DNA of 44,521 bases from contig NZ_ATYS01000047.1 of NCBI RefSeq assembly GCF_000427805.1, forward strand, positions 1-44,521. The letters run 5' to 3'. The stretch's first letter is position 1; the number at the start of each line of letters is the position of its first letter. Below the pieces are notes generated by a model that was given only the letters and a program-made list of their open reading frames with translations, ran no database searches and was not told the origin of the DNA. Made by a program: the position numbers and the translations under genes. Of the stretch, positions 9,032 through 18,479 are shown piece by piece. This stretch comes from Budvicia aquatica DSM 5075 = ATCC 35567. GTDB lineage: Bacteria > Pseudomonadota > Gammaproteobacteria > Enterobacterales > Enterobacteriaceae.

Positions 9032-10282
9032 ATGGACTACTTTAATTACAAAGACGGGCAGCTGTGGGCGGAAGATGTTGCGGTAGCAGACTTAGCTGCA
9101 CGTTTTGGTACGCCTCTTTATATTTATTCCCGTGCAACGATTGAACGGCACTGGCACGCTTTTAATGACGCTTTGTCTAACCATCCCCATCTGATTTGTT
9201 ACGCAATTAAAGCCAATAGCAATTTAGCTTTTCTGAATTTACTGGCCCGCTTGGGTTCTGGCTTTGATATTGTGTCTCAAGGGGAACTGGAACGCGTGTT
9301 AGCCGCCGGTGGTGACCCGGCTAAAGTGGTGTTTTCTGGCGTAGCTAAAACTGCCGTTGAAATGAAACGGGCTCTGGAAGTGGGTATCCGCTGCTTTAAC
9401 GTGGAGTCACTGCCTGAATTGCACCGGTTGAATCAAGTTGCTGGTGAAATGGGCGTTAAAGCGCCAATCTCTTTGCGTGTAAATCCGGACGTGGATGCAA
9501 AAACCCATCCTTATATTTCTACCGGTTTGAAAGAGAATAAGTTTGGTATTAGCTACCAGCTGGCGCGCGAAGCTTATCGCATTGCTAATGAGTTACCGCA
9601 TATCGACATTCGCGGCGTTGATTGCCATATAGGTTCCCAACTAACTGAATTATCGCCTTTCCTCGATGCAGCAGACCGTATGTTAGTGCTACTCGATCAA
9701 TTGGCTGAAGACGGTATCTCTATCCATCACCTGGATCTCGGTGGTGGATTAGGTGTGCGCTATGATGATGAAACTCCGCCAGAACCAATGGAGTATGTCA
9801 CCGCACTGTTGCAAAAACTGAAAGGTCGTGAACATTTAGAACTTTGCTTCGAGCCGGGAAGAGCAATAGCTGCAAATGCGGGCATTATGGTCACTCAGGT
9901 TGAATATATTAAAGATCAGGATGACCATCATTTTGCGATTGTTGATGCCGGTATGAATGACTTAATCAGACCGTCATTGTATGAAGCATGGATGAAAATT
10001 ATCCCGGTTGAACAGAAAGACTCGGGTAAATCTCAGGTTTATGACGTTGTCGGACCGGTGTGTGAAACCGGTGACTTCTTAGGTAAGAAGCGTGAGCTGA
10101 ATATCAGTCAGGGTGATTTTCTGGCGGTCCGTAGCGCAGGCGCATACGGTTTTAGTATGAGTTCTAATTATAATACTCGCTGCCGTCCGGCTGAAGTTAT
10201 GGTTGACGGATCCGCGGCGCATTTAGTGCGTGAGCGTGAGCGTTTTGAAGACCTCTGGCGTGGTGAACATCTGATTAAATAA
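9032..10282 (+). CDS. lysA: Diaminopimelate decarboxylase
   Basis: LysA performs the last step of lysine synthesis, decarboxylating meso-diaminopimelate with PLP. The 416-residue fold-III enzyme has the PLP lysine in YAIKAN (Lys60), HIGSQ (199-203), the phosphate-binding GGGLG (237-241), EPGR (274-277) and the substrate-site C-E-T (344-346), then YGFSMSSNYN. It lies between lptM and dapF, so the enzymes that make and consume meso-DAP are neighbours. In E. coli lysA is elsewhere, next to its activator lysR, and no lysR is seen here. The lysA-dapF pairing is the usual one in Pseudomonas and Vibrio. Confidence 0.97.
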   Translation: MDYFNYKDGQLWAEDVAVADLAARFGTPLYIYSRATIERHWHAFNDALSNHPHLICYAIKANSNLAFLNLLARLGSGFDIVSQGELERVLAAGGDPAKVVFSGVAKTAVEMKRALEVGIRCFNVESLPELHRLNQVAGEMGVKAPISLRVNPDVDAKTHPYISTGLKENKFGISYQLAREAYRIANELPHIDIRGVDCHIGSQLTELSPFLDAADRMLVLLDQLAEDGISIHHLDLGGGLGVRYDDETPPEPMEYVTALLQKLKGREHLELCFEPGRAIAANAGIMVTQVEYIKDQDDHHFAIVDAGMNDLIRPSLYEAWMKIIPVEQKDSGKSQVYDVVGPVCETGDFLGKKRELNISQGDFLAVRSAGAYGFSMSSNYNTRCRPAEVMVDGSAAHLVRERERFEDLWRGEHLIK

Positions 10283-10416
10283 CTTTAAAGGTATATGTTT
10301 TCTGGTTCTGCTCTGCGCTGCACTTATCACAGCAAAGCACAAAGTTGGCCTGGCAAGACGAGAATTTAATAGGTGGCTATTAAGGATGATAAAGCCACCG
10401 TAAGTGGGGTAGTTAA

Positions 10417-11241
10417 ATGCAATTCTCTAAAATGCATGGCTTAGGCAATGACTTCATGGTTGTCGACGCGGTGACTCAAAACGTCTATTTCTCACCGGAG
10501 CTGATTCGTCGTTTGGCGGATCGCCATTATGGTGTCGGGTTCGATCAGCTTCTGGTCGTTGAGGCGCCTTATGATCCGGATTTAGATTTTCATTATCGGA
10601 TTTTTAATGCTGACGGTAGTGAAGTGTCCCAGTGTGGCAACGGTGCTCGCTGTTTTGCTCGCTTTGTGCGGTTAAAGGGCTTAACCAATAAGCAAGATAT
10701 TAAAGTGAGTACTCAGAATGGCCGTATGACCTTATCGGTGAGTGATGACGATCTGGTGACCGTCAATATGGGTGAACCTGATTTTGAGCCTGCCAGTGTG
10801 CCATTCAGAGCGCCAAAAGTGGAGAAGACCTATATCTTCCGCGCATCTGAACATACCGTTTTTGGTGGCGTCGTTTCTATGGGGAATCCGCACTGCGTAT
10901 TGCAGGTCGATGATGTTCAGACTGCCAGCGTTAGCGTTTTAGGCCCGCTGTTGGAAAGCCACGAAAGATTCCCCGAGCGTGCAAATATAGGTTTTATGCA
11001 GGTGATTAACCGTAGCAATATTCGTTTAAGAGTATATGAACGCGGCGCCGGAGAAACGCAAGCCTGTGGCAGTGGTGCCTGTGCCGCCGTTGCGGTAGGG
11101 ATCAGTCAGGGCGTTTTGGATCAGCAGGTTAATGTCGATTTGTCGGGCGGAAGCCTGCAAATTAGTTGGAAAGGGCCGGGTAATCCGCTGTATATGGTCG
11201 GGCCCGCAACGCATGTTTATGATGGATTTATTCACCTATGA
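10417..11241 (+). CDS. dapF: Diaminopimelate epimerase
   Basis: DapF interconverts LL- and meso-diaminopimelate, feeding peptidoglycan and lysine, with no cofactor. Its 274 residues equal the E. coli length. The two catalytic cysteines lie in the mirrored motifs QCGNGARC (Cys73) and ACGSGAC (near residue 217). The start is [13 protein letters not shown] as in the family. It is followed with a four-base ATGA overlap by yigA, beginning the dapF-yigA-xerC-yigB operon. Confidence 0.98.
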   Translation: MQFSKMHGLGNDFMVVDAVTQNVYFSPELIRRLADRHYGVGFDQLLVVEAPYDPDLDFHYRIFNADGSEVSQCGNGARCFARFVRLKGLTNKQDIKVSTQNGRMTLSVSDDDLVTVNMGEPDFEPASVPFRAPKVEKTYIFRASEHTVFGGVVSMGNPHCVLQVDDVQTASVSVLGPLLESHERFPERANIGFMQVINRSNIRLRVYERGAGETQACGSGACAAVAVGISQGVLDQQVNVDLSGGSLQISWKGPGNPLYMVGPATHVYDGFIHL

Positions 11242-11957
11242 GTAATCATATAAAAGAAGGCGGAGCAACGTCGGAACTTGAGCGAGTCAAGCTGAGTGAT
11301 GAGCTGGTCAGCCAGTACTTGTTGAATAATCCGGATTTTTTTATACGTAACGCCCGTCAGTTAGAACAGATGCGAGTGCCTCATCCGGTGCGAGACAGTG
11401 TTTCATTAGTTGAATGGCAAATGAGCCGTCAGCGTAATCATATTCAGCAGTTAGAAGAAGAGATTACCCTGCTTATGGAACAGGCCACGGCCAATGAGAT
11501 TCTGTTTGGTCGTTTGATCAATCTGCAAAATGAATTAGTTCAGGCTATCAGCCTGCAGGATTTTTTATCCCGGCTACAAAATTGGGCAAAGTCTCTTGGC
11601 TTGGCTGGGGCAACACTTCGCTTATTCAGTGAAAAATGGCGCTTAAACGCCCCCTCTGATTTTACTCATTTATCGCTGTCCCGGCAGGCTTTTGAACCGA
11701 TGAGGATTCAGCGCTTAGGCGATCGCAATCAGTATTTAGGTCAGTTGAACGGGCCTGAAATTCTGCTGTTGATGCCAGAGGCTAAAATGGTCGGTTCGGT
11801 GGCTATTTCTCTGTTGGGTAAGATGGGCGATCTGGGGATGGTGATATTTACCAGCCGAGATACTCAGCATTATCATACTGGTATGGGAACGCTGCTGCTT
11901 GATCAACTGAGTATTTTATTACCCGGCCTGTTAGCGCGTTGGGTTGAACCGGTATGA
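11238..11957 (+). CDS. yigA: YigA, DUF484 family protein
   Basis: A 239-residue member of the DUF484 family, a GAF-like domain preceded by a helical N-terminus and a coiled coil ([19 protein letters not shown], about residues 70-90). Its function is unknown. It is co-conserved with dapF and xerC across gammaproteobacteria. The ATG overlaps the dapF stop and the stop overlaps the xerC start (ATGA on both sides), so the four genes are a tightly coupled operon. Confidence 0.94.
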   Translation: MSNHIKEGGATSELERVKLSDELVSQYLLNNPDFFIRNARQLEQMRVPHPVRDSVSLVEWQMSRQRNHIQQLEEEITLLMEQATANEILFGRLINLQNELVQAISLQDFLSRLQNWAKSLGLAGATLRLFSEKWRLNAPSDFTHLSLSRQAFEPMRIQRLGDRNQYLGQLNGPEILLLMPEAKMVGSVAISLLGKMGDLGMVIFTSRDTQHYHTGMGTLLLDQLSILLPGLLARWVEPV

Positions 11958-12880
11958 CCGATCGCCCTGCCCAATTATCCTGCTCGTCATTACAGCTTCC
12001 GGTTGATGATTTTCTTCGCTATCTTCGCATTGAACGCCAACTGAGTCCCTATACGCTAAAAAGTTATCAGCGCCAGTTGGCGGTTTTAATTGAGCTTGCC
12101 GTCGAGATTCGAGTGACTGATTGGTCGATGTTGGATGCGGCTGGTGTACGCATGCTGGCAGCCCGCAGTAAACGCTCAGGATTACAGTCAGCCAGCTTGG
12201 CTCTCAGACTTTCAGCTTTACGCAGCTTCCTCGACTGGCTTGTCGGGCAAGGGAAGATCGGCGCTAATCCGGCGAAAGGTATTTCTACTCCCCGCAAAGG
12301 CCGCCATTTGCCTAAAAATATGGACGTCGATGAAGTCAGCCATTTGTTAGATATCGATATGAATGATCCTCTGGCTATTCGCGATAGGGCTATGCTTGAA
12401 CTGATGTACGGTGCGGGTCTGCGTTTATCTGAGCTGGTTGGATTAGATTGTCGACAGGTTAATCTGGATGCCGGAGAAATCCGCGTAATAGGTAAAGGCA
12501 GTAAAGAGCGGAAGTTGCCGATTGGTAAAATGGCCATTGAATGGCTGAATCATTGGCTGCCGGTGCGTGAGTTTTATGCACCTGACGATGATGCGCTGTT
12601 TATCTCTAAACATGGTAACCGCATTTCGGCACGTAATGTTGAAAAACGCTTTGCTCAATGGGGCGTTAAACAAGGGATTAGCAGTCATGTACATCCCCAT
12701 AAGCTGCGTCACTCTTTTGCTACCCATATGCTGGAATCTAGCGGTGACCTGAGAGCGGTGCAAGAGCTACTGGGTCATGCTAACCTCTCCACGACTCAAA
12801 TTTATACCCATTTGGATTTTCAGCATCTGACGACAGTGTATGACGCTGCACATCCGCGGGCTAAACGAGGAAAATCATGA
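11954..12880 (+). CDS. xerC: Tyrosine recombinase XerC
   Basis: XerC acts with XerD at dif to resolve chromosome dimers. The 308-residue protein has an N-terminal SAM-like core-binding domain (about 16-105) and a catalytic domain with the complete set Arg157, Lys181, His249, Arg252, His275 and nucleophile Tyr284. Each catalytic residue is nine later than the E. coli number because of a longer N-terminus. It overlaps yigA by four bases and yigB by four. Confidence 0.97.
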   Translation: MTDRPAQLSCSSLQLPVDDFLRYLRIERQLSPYTLKSYQRQLAVLIELAVEIRVTDWSMLDAAGVRMLAARSKRSGLQSASLALRLSALRSFLDWLVGQGKIGANPAKGISTPRKGRHLPKNMDVDEVSHLLDIDMNDPLAIRDRAMLELMYGAGLRLSELVGLDCRQVNLDAGEIRVIGKGSKERKLPIGKMAIEWLNHWLPVREFYAPDDDALFISKHGNRISARNVEKRFAQWGVKQGISSHVHPHKLRHSFATHMLESSGDLRAVQELLGHANLSTTQIYTHLDFQHLTTVYDAAHPRAKRGKS

Positions 12881-13596
12881 TGCACTTTTATCGTCCGCTG
12901 GGGCCGGTTAAAGCGTTAACTTTCGATCTTGATGACACTCTGTATGACAATCGACCGGTTATTGAACGTACTGAGACCGAAGTTGTGAACTTTATGCAGA
13001 CCAAGTTTCCTCAACTGGCTGCTTTAGATCGCAAAGGTTTTAATCAAATTCGTCTGGATTTACTTGAACAACAACCGGATATTTATCACGACGTCAGCGA
13101 ATGGCGTCGCCGTGCGTTTGAGGTGACACTGACCAAATATGGATACAGCGAGAGTGCGGCTGCAGAGGGTGCTGCGCTGACCATGGAAAATTTCCGTTAC
13201 TGGCGCAGCCGTATTGATGTTCCTCAGTCCACTCATGTGACACTAAGCCTGTTGGCAACTCGTTATCCGCTAGTTGCAGTGACTAATGGCAATGCCGACC
13301 CTGAGCTGTTTGGCTTAAGTGAATACTTTCAGATGGTATTGCGTGCCGGCCCGGACGGACGGGCAAAACCTTTTGGAGATATGTATCTGAACGCTGCTCA
13401 ACGCTTGAATTTAGCGCCTGAATTTATACTTCATGTCGGAGACGATCTTGTTACTGACGTAGCTGGTGCAATACGTCACGGGCTGCAGGCGTGCTGGATT
13501 AATGACCGAAATAAGAGTCTGATTGATGAACCAACAGGGTGTTTATTACCACATATTGAGATTTCCAAGTTGGATTCGCTGTGCCTGTTGATATAA
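12877..13596 (+). CDS. yigB: YigB, HAD phosphatase of riboflavin synthesis
   Basis: A 239-residue HAD-family hydrolase. E. coli YigB can dephosphorylate 5-amino-6-(5-phospho-D-ribitylamino)uracil, a riboflavin intermediate, and also FMN. Motif I is FDLDDTL (Asp17, Asp19), motif II VTNGN (about 141-145), the motif III lysine is in RAKPFG, and motif IV is HVGDDLVTD. It begins ATGATG inside the xerC stop. It ends the dapF operon just before the LexA-controlled uvrD promoter. Confidence 0.93.
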   Translation: MMHFYRPLGPVKALTFDLDDTLYDNRPVIERTETEVVNFMQTKFPQLAALDRKGFNQIRLDLLEQQPDIYHDVSEWRRRAFEVTLTKYGYSESAAAEGAALTMENFRYWRSRIDVPQSTHVTLSLLATRYPLVAVTNGNADPELFGLSEYFQMVLRAGPDGRAKPFGDMYLNAAQRLNLAPEFILHVGDDLVTDVAGAIRHGLQACWINDRNKSLIDEPTGCLLPHIEISKLDSLCLLI

Positions 13597-13607
13597 ACTC
13601 TCTATTC

Positions 13608-13627
13608 ATCTGTATAAATTACCAGTA
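13608..13627 (+). promoter_or_regulatory. LexA box (SOS operator) of uvrD
   Basis: CTGT-N8-CCAG lies 13 bases before the uvrD start codon. This differs from the LexA consensus CTGT-N8-ACAG by one base, and the E. coli uvrD box carries the same deviation. A -10-like TATAAA (13613-13618) lies inside it and TTGATA (13588) is a possible -35. Confidence 0.85.
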
Positions 13628-13639
13628 TATGGCGCAATA

Positions 13640-15802
13640 ATGGACGTTTCCTACCTGATCGAAAGCCTTAACGATAAGCAACGCGAAGCCGTTGCGGCTC
13701 CTCGTACCAATATGTTGGTGCTGGCCGGTGCCGGTAGTGGAAAAACACGAGTCTTAGTTCACCGTATTGCCTGGCTGATGTCGGTTGAGCACTGCTCACC
13801 TTATTCCATCATGGCGGTCACCTTTACCAATAAAGCCGCGGCAGAAATGCGTCATCGTATTGAGCATTTAATTGGTACCAGCCAAGGTGGTATGTGGATT
13901 GGTACTTTCCACGGTTTAGCCCATCGCTTATTACGTGCTCACCACCTTGATGCTAATTTACCTCAAGACTTCCAGATTCTTGACAGTGAAGACCAGCTTC
14001 GTCTGCTAAAGAGGCTGGTTAAAGCGCTTAATCTGGATGAGAAACAGTGGGCCCCGCGTCAGGCCATGTGGTATATCAACGGTAAAAAAGATGACGGTTT
14101 GCGTCCTCAACATATTGATACTTATGGTAATCCAACGGAAGGTACCTGGCTGCGAATTTATCAGGCCTATCAGGAAGCCTGCGATCGCGCCGGCTTAGTG
14201 GATTTTGCTGAATTATTGCTGCGCGCCCATGAACTCTGGTTACATAAACCGCAAATTCTAAATCACTACCGTGAGCGCTTTAGTAATATTCTGGTGGATG
14301 AGTTTCAGGATACCAACCGTATTCAATACGCCTGGATTCGCATGTTGGCAGGTAACTCTTCCAAAGTTATGATTGTCGGTGATGATGACCAGTCTATTTA
14401 TGGTTGGCGCGGTGCTCAGGTTGAGAATATTCAGCGTTTTCTTGATGATTTTCCCGGAGCAGAAACGGTTCGCCTGGAGCAAAACTATCGTTCTACCAGC
14501 AATATTCTTAAAGCGGCGAATACATTAATTGCCAATAACGATGGCCGTTTAGGCAAAGAGCTCTGGACTGATGGTGAACAGGGGGAGCCAATCTCTCTGT
14601 ACTGTGCGTTTAACGAATTAGATGAATCTCGTTTTGTAGTTAACCGAATTAAGGCTTATCAAGACGGCGGCGGCGCTCTTAAAGATTGTGCCATTCTCTA
14701 TCGTAGTAATGCCCAATCGCGGGTATTAGAAGAGGCTTTATTACAAGCGGGTACGGCATATCGAATTTATGGCGGAATGCGCTTCTTTGAACGACAAGAA
14801 ATTAAAGACTCACTGGCCTATCTGCGCTTAATCGCCAATTCTAATGATGATGCGGCGTTTGAACGGGTGGTTAATACGCCAACTCGAGGCATCGGCGACC
14901 GCTCTCTGGATGTGATTCGCCATGCGGCTCGCGACCGTCAAATTACGTTGTGGCAAGCATCGGTAGCGCTACTGCAAGATAAAGTCTTTGCAGGGCGGGC
15001 TGCTGGTGCCATACAGCGCTTTATTGAGCTGATTGAGGCCCTTGCGCGTGAAACCTGTGAGTTACCCCTGCATACTCAAACCGATCGCGTAATACGTGAT
15101 TCAGGGCTGCGTATGATGTATGAGCAAGAGAAGGGGGAAAAGGGTCAGGCCAGAGTTGAAAACTTAGAAGAGCTGGTCACCGCGACTCGTCAGTTCAGCT
15201 TTCAGGATGAAGATATGGATTTGACGCCGCTGCAGGCGTTTTTATCTCATGCGGCTTTAGAGGCAGGTGAAGGGCAGGCTGATGCTTATCAGGACGCGGT
15301 GCAGTTAATGACGCTGCACTCAGCTAAGGGGCTCGAGTTCCAACAGGTCTTTATCGTCGGAATGGAAGAGGGGATGTTCCCGAGCCAGATGTCACTGGAT
15401 GAAGGTGGCCGCCTGGAAGAGGAGCGCCGCCTTGCCTATGTTGGCGTTACCCGTGCGATGCAAAAATTGACTCTGACCTATGCTGAAACCCGACGTTTGT
15501 ACGGCAAAGAGGTTTATCACCGGCCGTCGCGTTTTATCGGTGAATTACCCGAAGAGTGTATTGAAGAAGTTCGCCTGAGGGCCAGCGTTACTCGTCCTGT
15601 CAACCACAGTCGTATGGGCACGCCTATCAGCTTCAACGATAGCGGTTATAAGCTTGGACAACGGGTACAACACCCTAAATTTGGCGAAGGCACGATCATT
15701 AATCTTGAAGGTAGTGGTGAACATGCCCGTTTGCAGATCGCTTTTCAGGGCGAAGGCATTAAGTGGCTGGTGGCATCATACGCAAGATTAGAAGTGTTAT
15801 AG
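13640..15802 (+). CDS. uvrD: DNA helicase II (UvrD)
   Basis: UvrD is the 3'-5' SF1 helicase that removes UvrC and the excised oligonucleotide in nucleotide excision repair, and unwinds from the nick in mismatch repair. The length of 720 residues equals E. coli UvrD. The Q motif NDKQREAV (11-18), Walker A AGAGSGKT (29-36), the Walker B-like VDEFQDTN, the QNYRS motif, the late helicase motif TLHSAKGLEF and VTRA are all present. The C-terminal Tudor-like domain that binds RNA polymerase is also visible (GTPISFNDSGY..G..V.HPKFGEG). It has its own LexA-controlled promoter. Confidence 0.98.
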   Translation: MDVSYLIESLNDKQREAVAAPRTNMLVLAGAGSGKTRVLVHRIAWLMSVEHCSPYSIMAVTFTNKAAAEMRHRIEHLIGTSQGGMWIGTFHGLAHRLLRAHHLDANLPQDFQILDSEDQLRLLKRLVKALNLDEKQWAPRQAMWYINGKKDDGLRPQHIDTYGNPTEGTWLRIYQAYQEACDRAGLVDFAELLLRAHELWLHKPQILNHYRERFSNILVDEFQDTNRIQYAWIRMLAGNSSKVMIVGDDDQSIYGWRGAQVENIQRFLDDFPGAETVRLEQNYRSTSNILKAANTLIANNDGRLGKELWTDGEQGEPISLYCAFNELDESRFVVNRIKAYQDGGGALKDCAILYRSNAQSRVLEEALLQAGTAYRIYGGMRFFERQEIKDSLAYLRLIANSNDDAAFERVVNTPTRGIGDRSLDVIRHAARDRQITLWQASVALLQDKVFAGRAAGAIQRFIELIEALARETCELPLHTQTDRVIRDSGLRMMYEQEKGEKGQARVENLEELVTATRQFSFQDEDMDLTPLQAFLSHAALEAGEGQADAYQDAVQLMTLHSAKGLEFQQVFIVGMEEGMFPSQMSLDEGGRLEEERRLAYVGVTRAMQKLTLTYAETRRLYGKEVYHRPSRFIGELPEECIEEVRLRASVTRPVNHSRMGTPISFNDSGYKLGQRVQHPKFGEGTIINLEGSGEHARLQIAFQGEGIKWLVASYARLEVL

Positions 15803-15815
15803 CTTGATAAATATG

Positions 15816-15845
15816 CCAAGCAGGTCATCGATATGGCCTGCTTGG
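15816..15845 (+). terminator. Hairpin after uvrD, possible terminator
   Basis: A nine-base perfect stem CCAAGCAGG/CCTGCTTGG with a 12-base loop lies 13 bases past the uvrD stop. No T run follows on either strand, so it may stabilise the mRNA 3' end or act with Rho rather than terminate by itself. Confidence 0.4.
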
Positions 15846-16025
15846 AAAGAGACAAATTTCGGATCAATACCAACAATAATGGATGTTAAATATCGCATTC
15901 ATCTTCACTAGTTATATAAACCATAAATTATAGATATATTAATCATTTGATGGATATATATTCCTGTCCGTATATGATACGTACTGAATCTGGTGCTGAA
16001 ATAACCAAGAAATGTTGTTCAATAG

Positions 16026-16055
16026 TTGACAGGCTTTTTCCTGTAGGCGTAACAT
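16026..16055 (+). promoter_or_regulatory. Candidate corA promoter
   Basis: TTGACA (consensus -35) is followed after 18 bases by TAACAT (4 of 6). The start point would be at about 16062, giving a corA leader of roughly 250 bases. Confidence 0.55.
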
Positions 16056-16087
16056 GCGCCCACTATTTTCCCATGAGGGCAACAGCC

Positions 16088-16144
16088 TTGGACATTCCCA
16101 GTCGATACTGGCTCAATGATCTTTTTATAAAGTTCAACTTCTAA
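16088..16144 (+). CDS. Candidate corA leader peptide (CorL/YsgD-like small ORF)
   Basis: An 18-codon reading frame TTG...TAA gives (M)DIPSRYWLNDLFIKFNF. It has GAGGG eight bases upstream, and lies within the presumed corA leader. An in-frame ATG at 16073 would add five residues but lacks a ribosome site. In Salmonella the corA leader encodes a short peptide, CorL, whose translation governs Rho access and so links corA expression to magnesium, and E. coli has small ORFs annotated in this gap. I cannot verify sequence similarity from memory, so identity with CorL or YsgD is inference. Confidence 0.45.
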   Translation: MDIPSRYWLNDLFIKFNF

Positions 16145-16236
16145 GGCTATCCCTTTTTGCTGATATCCTTAGTGGTTGTCAGCGACCTCTGTTTATTTTC
16201 CCGTCGCTAGTGAGCTAGATGTAGCCTAGGTCTGAG

Positions 16237-16256
16237 ATTTTGGCTATCGCCAAAAT
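16237..16256 (+). promoter_or_regulatory. corA leader hairpin
   Basis: A perfect eight-base stem ATTTTGGC/GCCAAAAT with a TATC tetraloop lies 57 bases before the corA start codon. It is a plausible part of the alternating leader structures known for corA. Confidence 0.4.
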
Positions 16257-16313
16257 GGCAGATTGTTCAATTTGTTGTTCAAATCGCCACTGAAAAGAAA
16301 GAGGGATGACGCT

Positions 16314-17264
16314 ATGCTAAGCGCATTTCAACTAAATAATTGCCGCTTATTCCGTTTAGAATTGGATGAGGGCGATAAGCTATCTTCTTCCGTATGGGTC
16401 GATCTGGTTGAACCGGAAGATGAAGAACGTGAAAGAGTTCAAGAGGAACTGGGGCAATCTCTAGCAACCCGGCCTGAACTGGATGATATCGAAGCATCGG
16501 CACGTTTCTTTGAAGATGAAGATGGCCTGCACATTCACTCATTCTTTTATTATGAAGATGCCGAAGATCGGGGCGGTAACGCCACGGTGGCATTTACTAT
16601 CCGCGATGGACGTCTATTTACCCTGCGTGAACGTGACCTGCCGGCTTTCCGTTTATATCGGATGCGGGCTCGTAACAGAGCAATGGTTGACGGTAATGCT
16701 TATGAGCTATTACTGGATTTGTTTGAAACAAAAATCGAACAACTGGCTGATGAGATAGAAAATATCTATAGCGATCTGGAGTCTCTAAGCCGCATTATCA
16801 TGGAAGGCCATCCGGGTGATGGATATGATGAAGCACTCTCTACCTTGGCTGAACTGGAAGATACCGGATGGAAAGTTCGTCTGTGTCTGATGGATAGCCA
16901 GAGAGCTTTAAACTTCTTAGTACGTAAAGCCCGCCTGCCGGGAAATCAGTTAGATCAGGCTCGGGAAGTACTACGGGATATCGAATCCCTGCTGCCTCAT
17001 AATGAATCCCTGTTCCAGAAAGTCAACTTTCTGATGCAGGCTGCTATGGGCTTTATTAATATTGAACAAAGCCGGATTATAAAAATATTCTCGGTGGTAT
17101 CGGTCGTCTTTCTGCCTCCGACGCTGGTGGCCTCAAGCTATGGTATGAACTTTAAGTTTATGCCTGAACTGGATTGGTCATTTGGCTATCCGGCGGCGAT
17201 TGGCGTAATGGTAGCGGCAGCATTAGCGCCTTACCTTTATTTTAAAAGCCGAAATTGGCTTTAA
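16314..17264 (+). CDS. corA: Magnesium/cobalt transporter CorA
   Basis: CorA is the main housekeeping Mg2+ channel, a homopentamer in the inner membrane. From this ATG the protein has 316 residues, the exact E. coli length, beginning MLSAF.L. An upstream TTG in frame at 16263 is ignored because AGAGGG lies eight bases before the ATG. A long acidic and helical cytoplasmic domain is followed by the stalk helix and two C-terminal transmembrane segments joined by the diagnostic GMN loop (ASSYGMNF). The last residues are a basic tail KSRNWL. A leader of about 250 bases precedes it. It is monocistronic between uvrD and an abrB-like gene. Confidence 0.97.
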   Translation: MLSAFQLNNCRLFRLELDEGDKLSSSVWVDLVEPEDEERERVQEELGQSLATRPELDDIEASARFFEDEDGLHIHSFFYYEDAEDRGGNATVAFTIRDGRLFTLRERDLPAFRLYRMRARNRAMVDGNAYELLLDLFETKIEQLADEIENIYSDLESLSRIIMEGHPGDGYDEALSTLAELEDTGWKVRLCLMDSQRALNFLVRKARLPGNQLDQAREVLRDIESLLPHNESLFQKVNFLMQAAMGFINIEQSRIIKIFSVVSVVFLPPTLVASSYGMNFKFMPELDWSFGYPAAIGVMVAAALAPYLYFKSRNWL

Positions 17265-17407
17265 TACCCTGAATTAATCAAGGAATTACCACCGGATTGA
17301 TATTAAAGTAGATAACCATCTCTCTCTGATATTGTTCGGCGGTAATTTGACCTGCTTTGTTGGCCTAATTACTGTCGTTTCTGTTGGTTACGTTAGGATA
17401 TTCCGCC

Positions 17408-18475
17408 GTGGCAAAACGCTCACCTGCTTTTCAGTGGGTCACTCTTCTGATCTGTTCGCTGGTCTTATCGCTGGTGATGTTGCATTTTCACTTTCCGGCG
17501 GCACTTCTGCTAGGGCCGATGGTGATCGGCGTAGTCATGAGCCTTTCTGGCGCAACCATCCGCATTAATAACCGGTTTTTTATTGCTTCTCAGGCCATTA
17601 TTGGCTGCATGATCGCTCAAAATCTCTCGTCATCTATTCTGGTTTCTTTAGCTGCCAACTGGCCAATAGTCCTGTTTGTCCTTTTCTCAACCCTATTCGC
17701 CAGTGGGTTATCCGGCTGGTTGTTGGTCAGATTCAGTGACTTACCGGGTTCAACCGGTGCCTGGGGATCGTCTCCGGGTGGCGCGGCTGCCATGGTTGCT
17801 ATGTCTGAAGAGTTTGGTGCTGATGTCCGTTTGGTCGCCTTTATGCAGTACTTACGAGTGCTGTTTGTTGCTGGTTCTGCTGCACTGATTGTCCGGCTGG
17901 CGCTGGGGAGTGAGGCGCAGGCGGTAGTTCAAGAACTGATTTGGTTTCCATCATTAGACTGGAATTTCGCTGCGACTATCGCACTGGCTGTGATTGCCGG
18001 ATGGTTAGGGCGGCGCCTGCGTATTCCTTCCGGCACCATGTTATTACCCATGCTGGTCGGTGCGGTTTTTCATGCCGGTGATGTTTTTGTTATACAGCTT
18101 CCCGAATGGTTGTTGGCGATGGCATATGCCTTTATCGGCTGGAGCGTAGGATTACGTTTTAACCGCGCCGTATTTATGCTGGCGCTGAAAACCCTACCCC
18201 AAATCGTGATTTCTATTTTAGCGCTGATGTCGCTGTGCGCATTGATGGCGTTACTGCTGACGAAAATTCTGGGAATGGATTTTTTAACGGCTTATCTGGC
18301 GACCAGCCCCGGCGGTTTAGATACGGTTGCGATTATTGCCGCAGGCAGCGGCGTTGATATGTCGTTTGTGATGGCAATGCAAACCCTGCGGTTGTTTAGT
18401 ATTTTGATGACCGGCCCCGCGATGGCGCGGTTTATTTCACGCCGCGCACCGAGGAAACCTAAACCTTTAGCTTAA
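17408..18475 (+). CDS. abrB: AbrB family membrane protein (PF05145)
   Basis: A highly hydrophobic protein of about 355 residues with some ten transmembrane segments in two internally similar halves, each holding a GA.GSSPGG or ATSPGGLD type motif (SSPGGAAAM in the first, TSPGGLDTVA in the second). This is the E. coli AbrB (b0715) family, described there as a regulator of aidB and elsewhere annotated as an ammonia monooxygenase-like protein. The true function is open, and it is unrelated to the Bacillus transcription factor. The chosen GTG has AGGA nine bases upstream. A TTG at 17384 is an alternative start. In E. coli the corA-rarD interval holds yigF and yigG instead. Confidence 0.88.
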   Translation: MAKRSPAFQWVTLLICSLVLSLVMLHFHFPAALLLGPMVIGVVMSLSGATIRINNRFFIASQAIIGCMIAQNLSSSILVSLAANWPIVLFVLFSTLFASGLSGWLLVRFSDLPGSTGAWGSSPGGAAAMVAMSEEFGADVRLVAFMQYLRVLFVAGSAALIVRLALGSEAQAVVQELIWFPSLDWNFAATIALAVIAGWLGRRLRIPSGTMLLPMLVGAVFHAGDVFVIQLPEWLLAMAYAFIGWSVGLRFNRAVFMLALKTLPQIVISILALMSLCALMALLLTKILGMDFLTAYLATSPGGLDTVAIIAAGSGVDMSFVMAMQTLRLFSILMTGPAMARFISRRAPRKPKPLA

Positions 18476-18479
18476 TACC

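Noticed and set aside
12067-12537. 156-codon reading frame antisense to xerC
   Set aside because: It lies entirely opposite xerC, whose full catalytic set is intact. The composition (Ser/Pro/Arg-rich) is that of a shadow frame.
16054-16119. 21-codon frame (ATG at 16054) as corA leader peptide
   Set aside because: Its start codon overlaps the likely -10 element, so it would not be in the transcript. The frame at 16088 has a better ribosome site.
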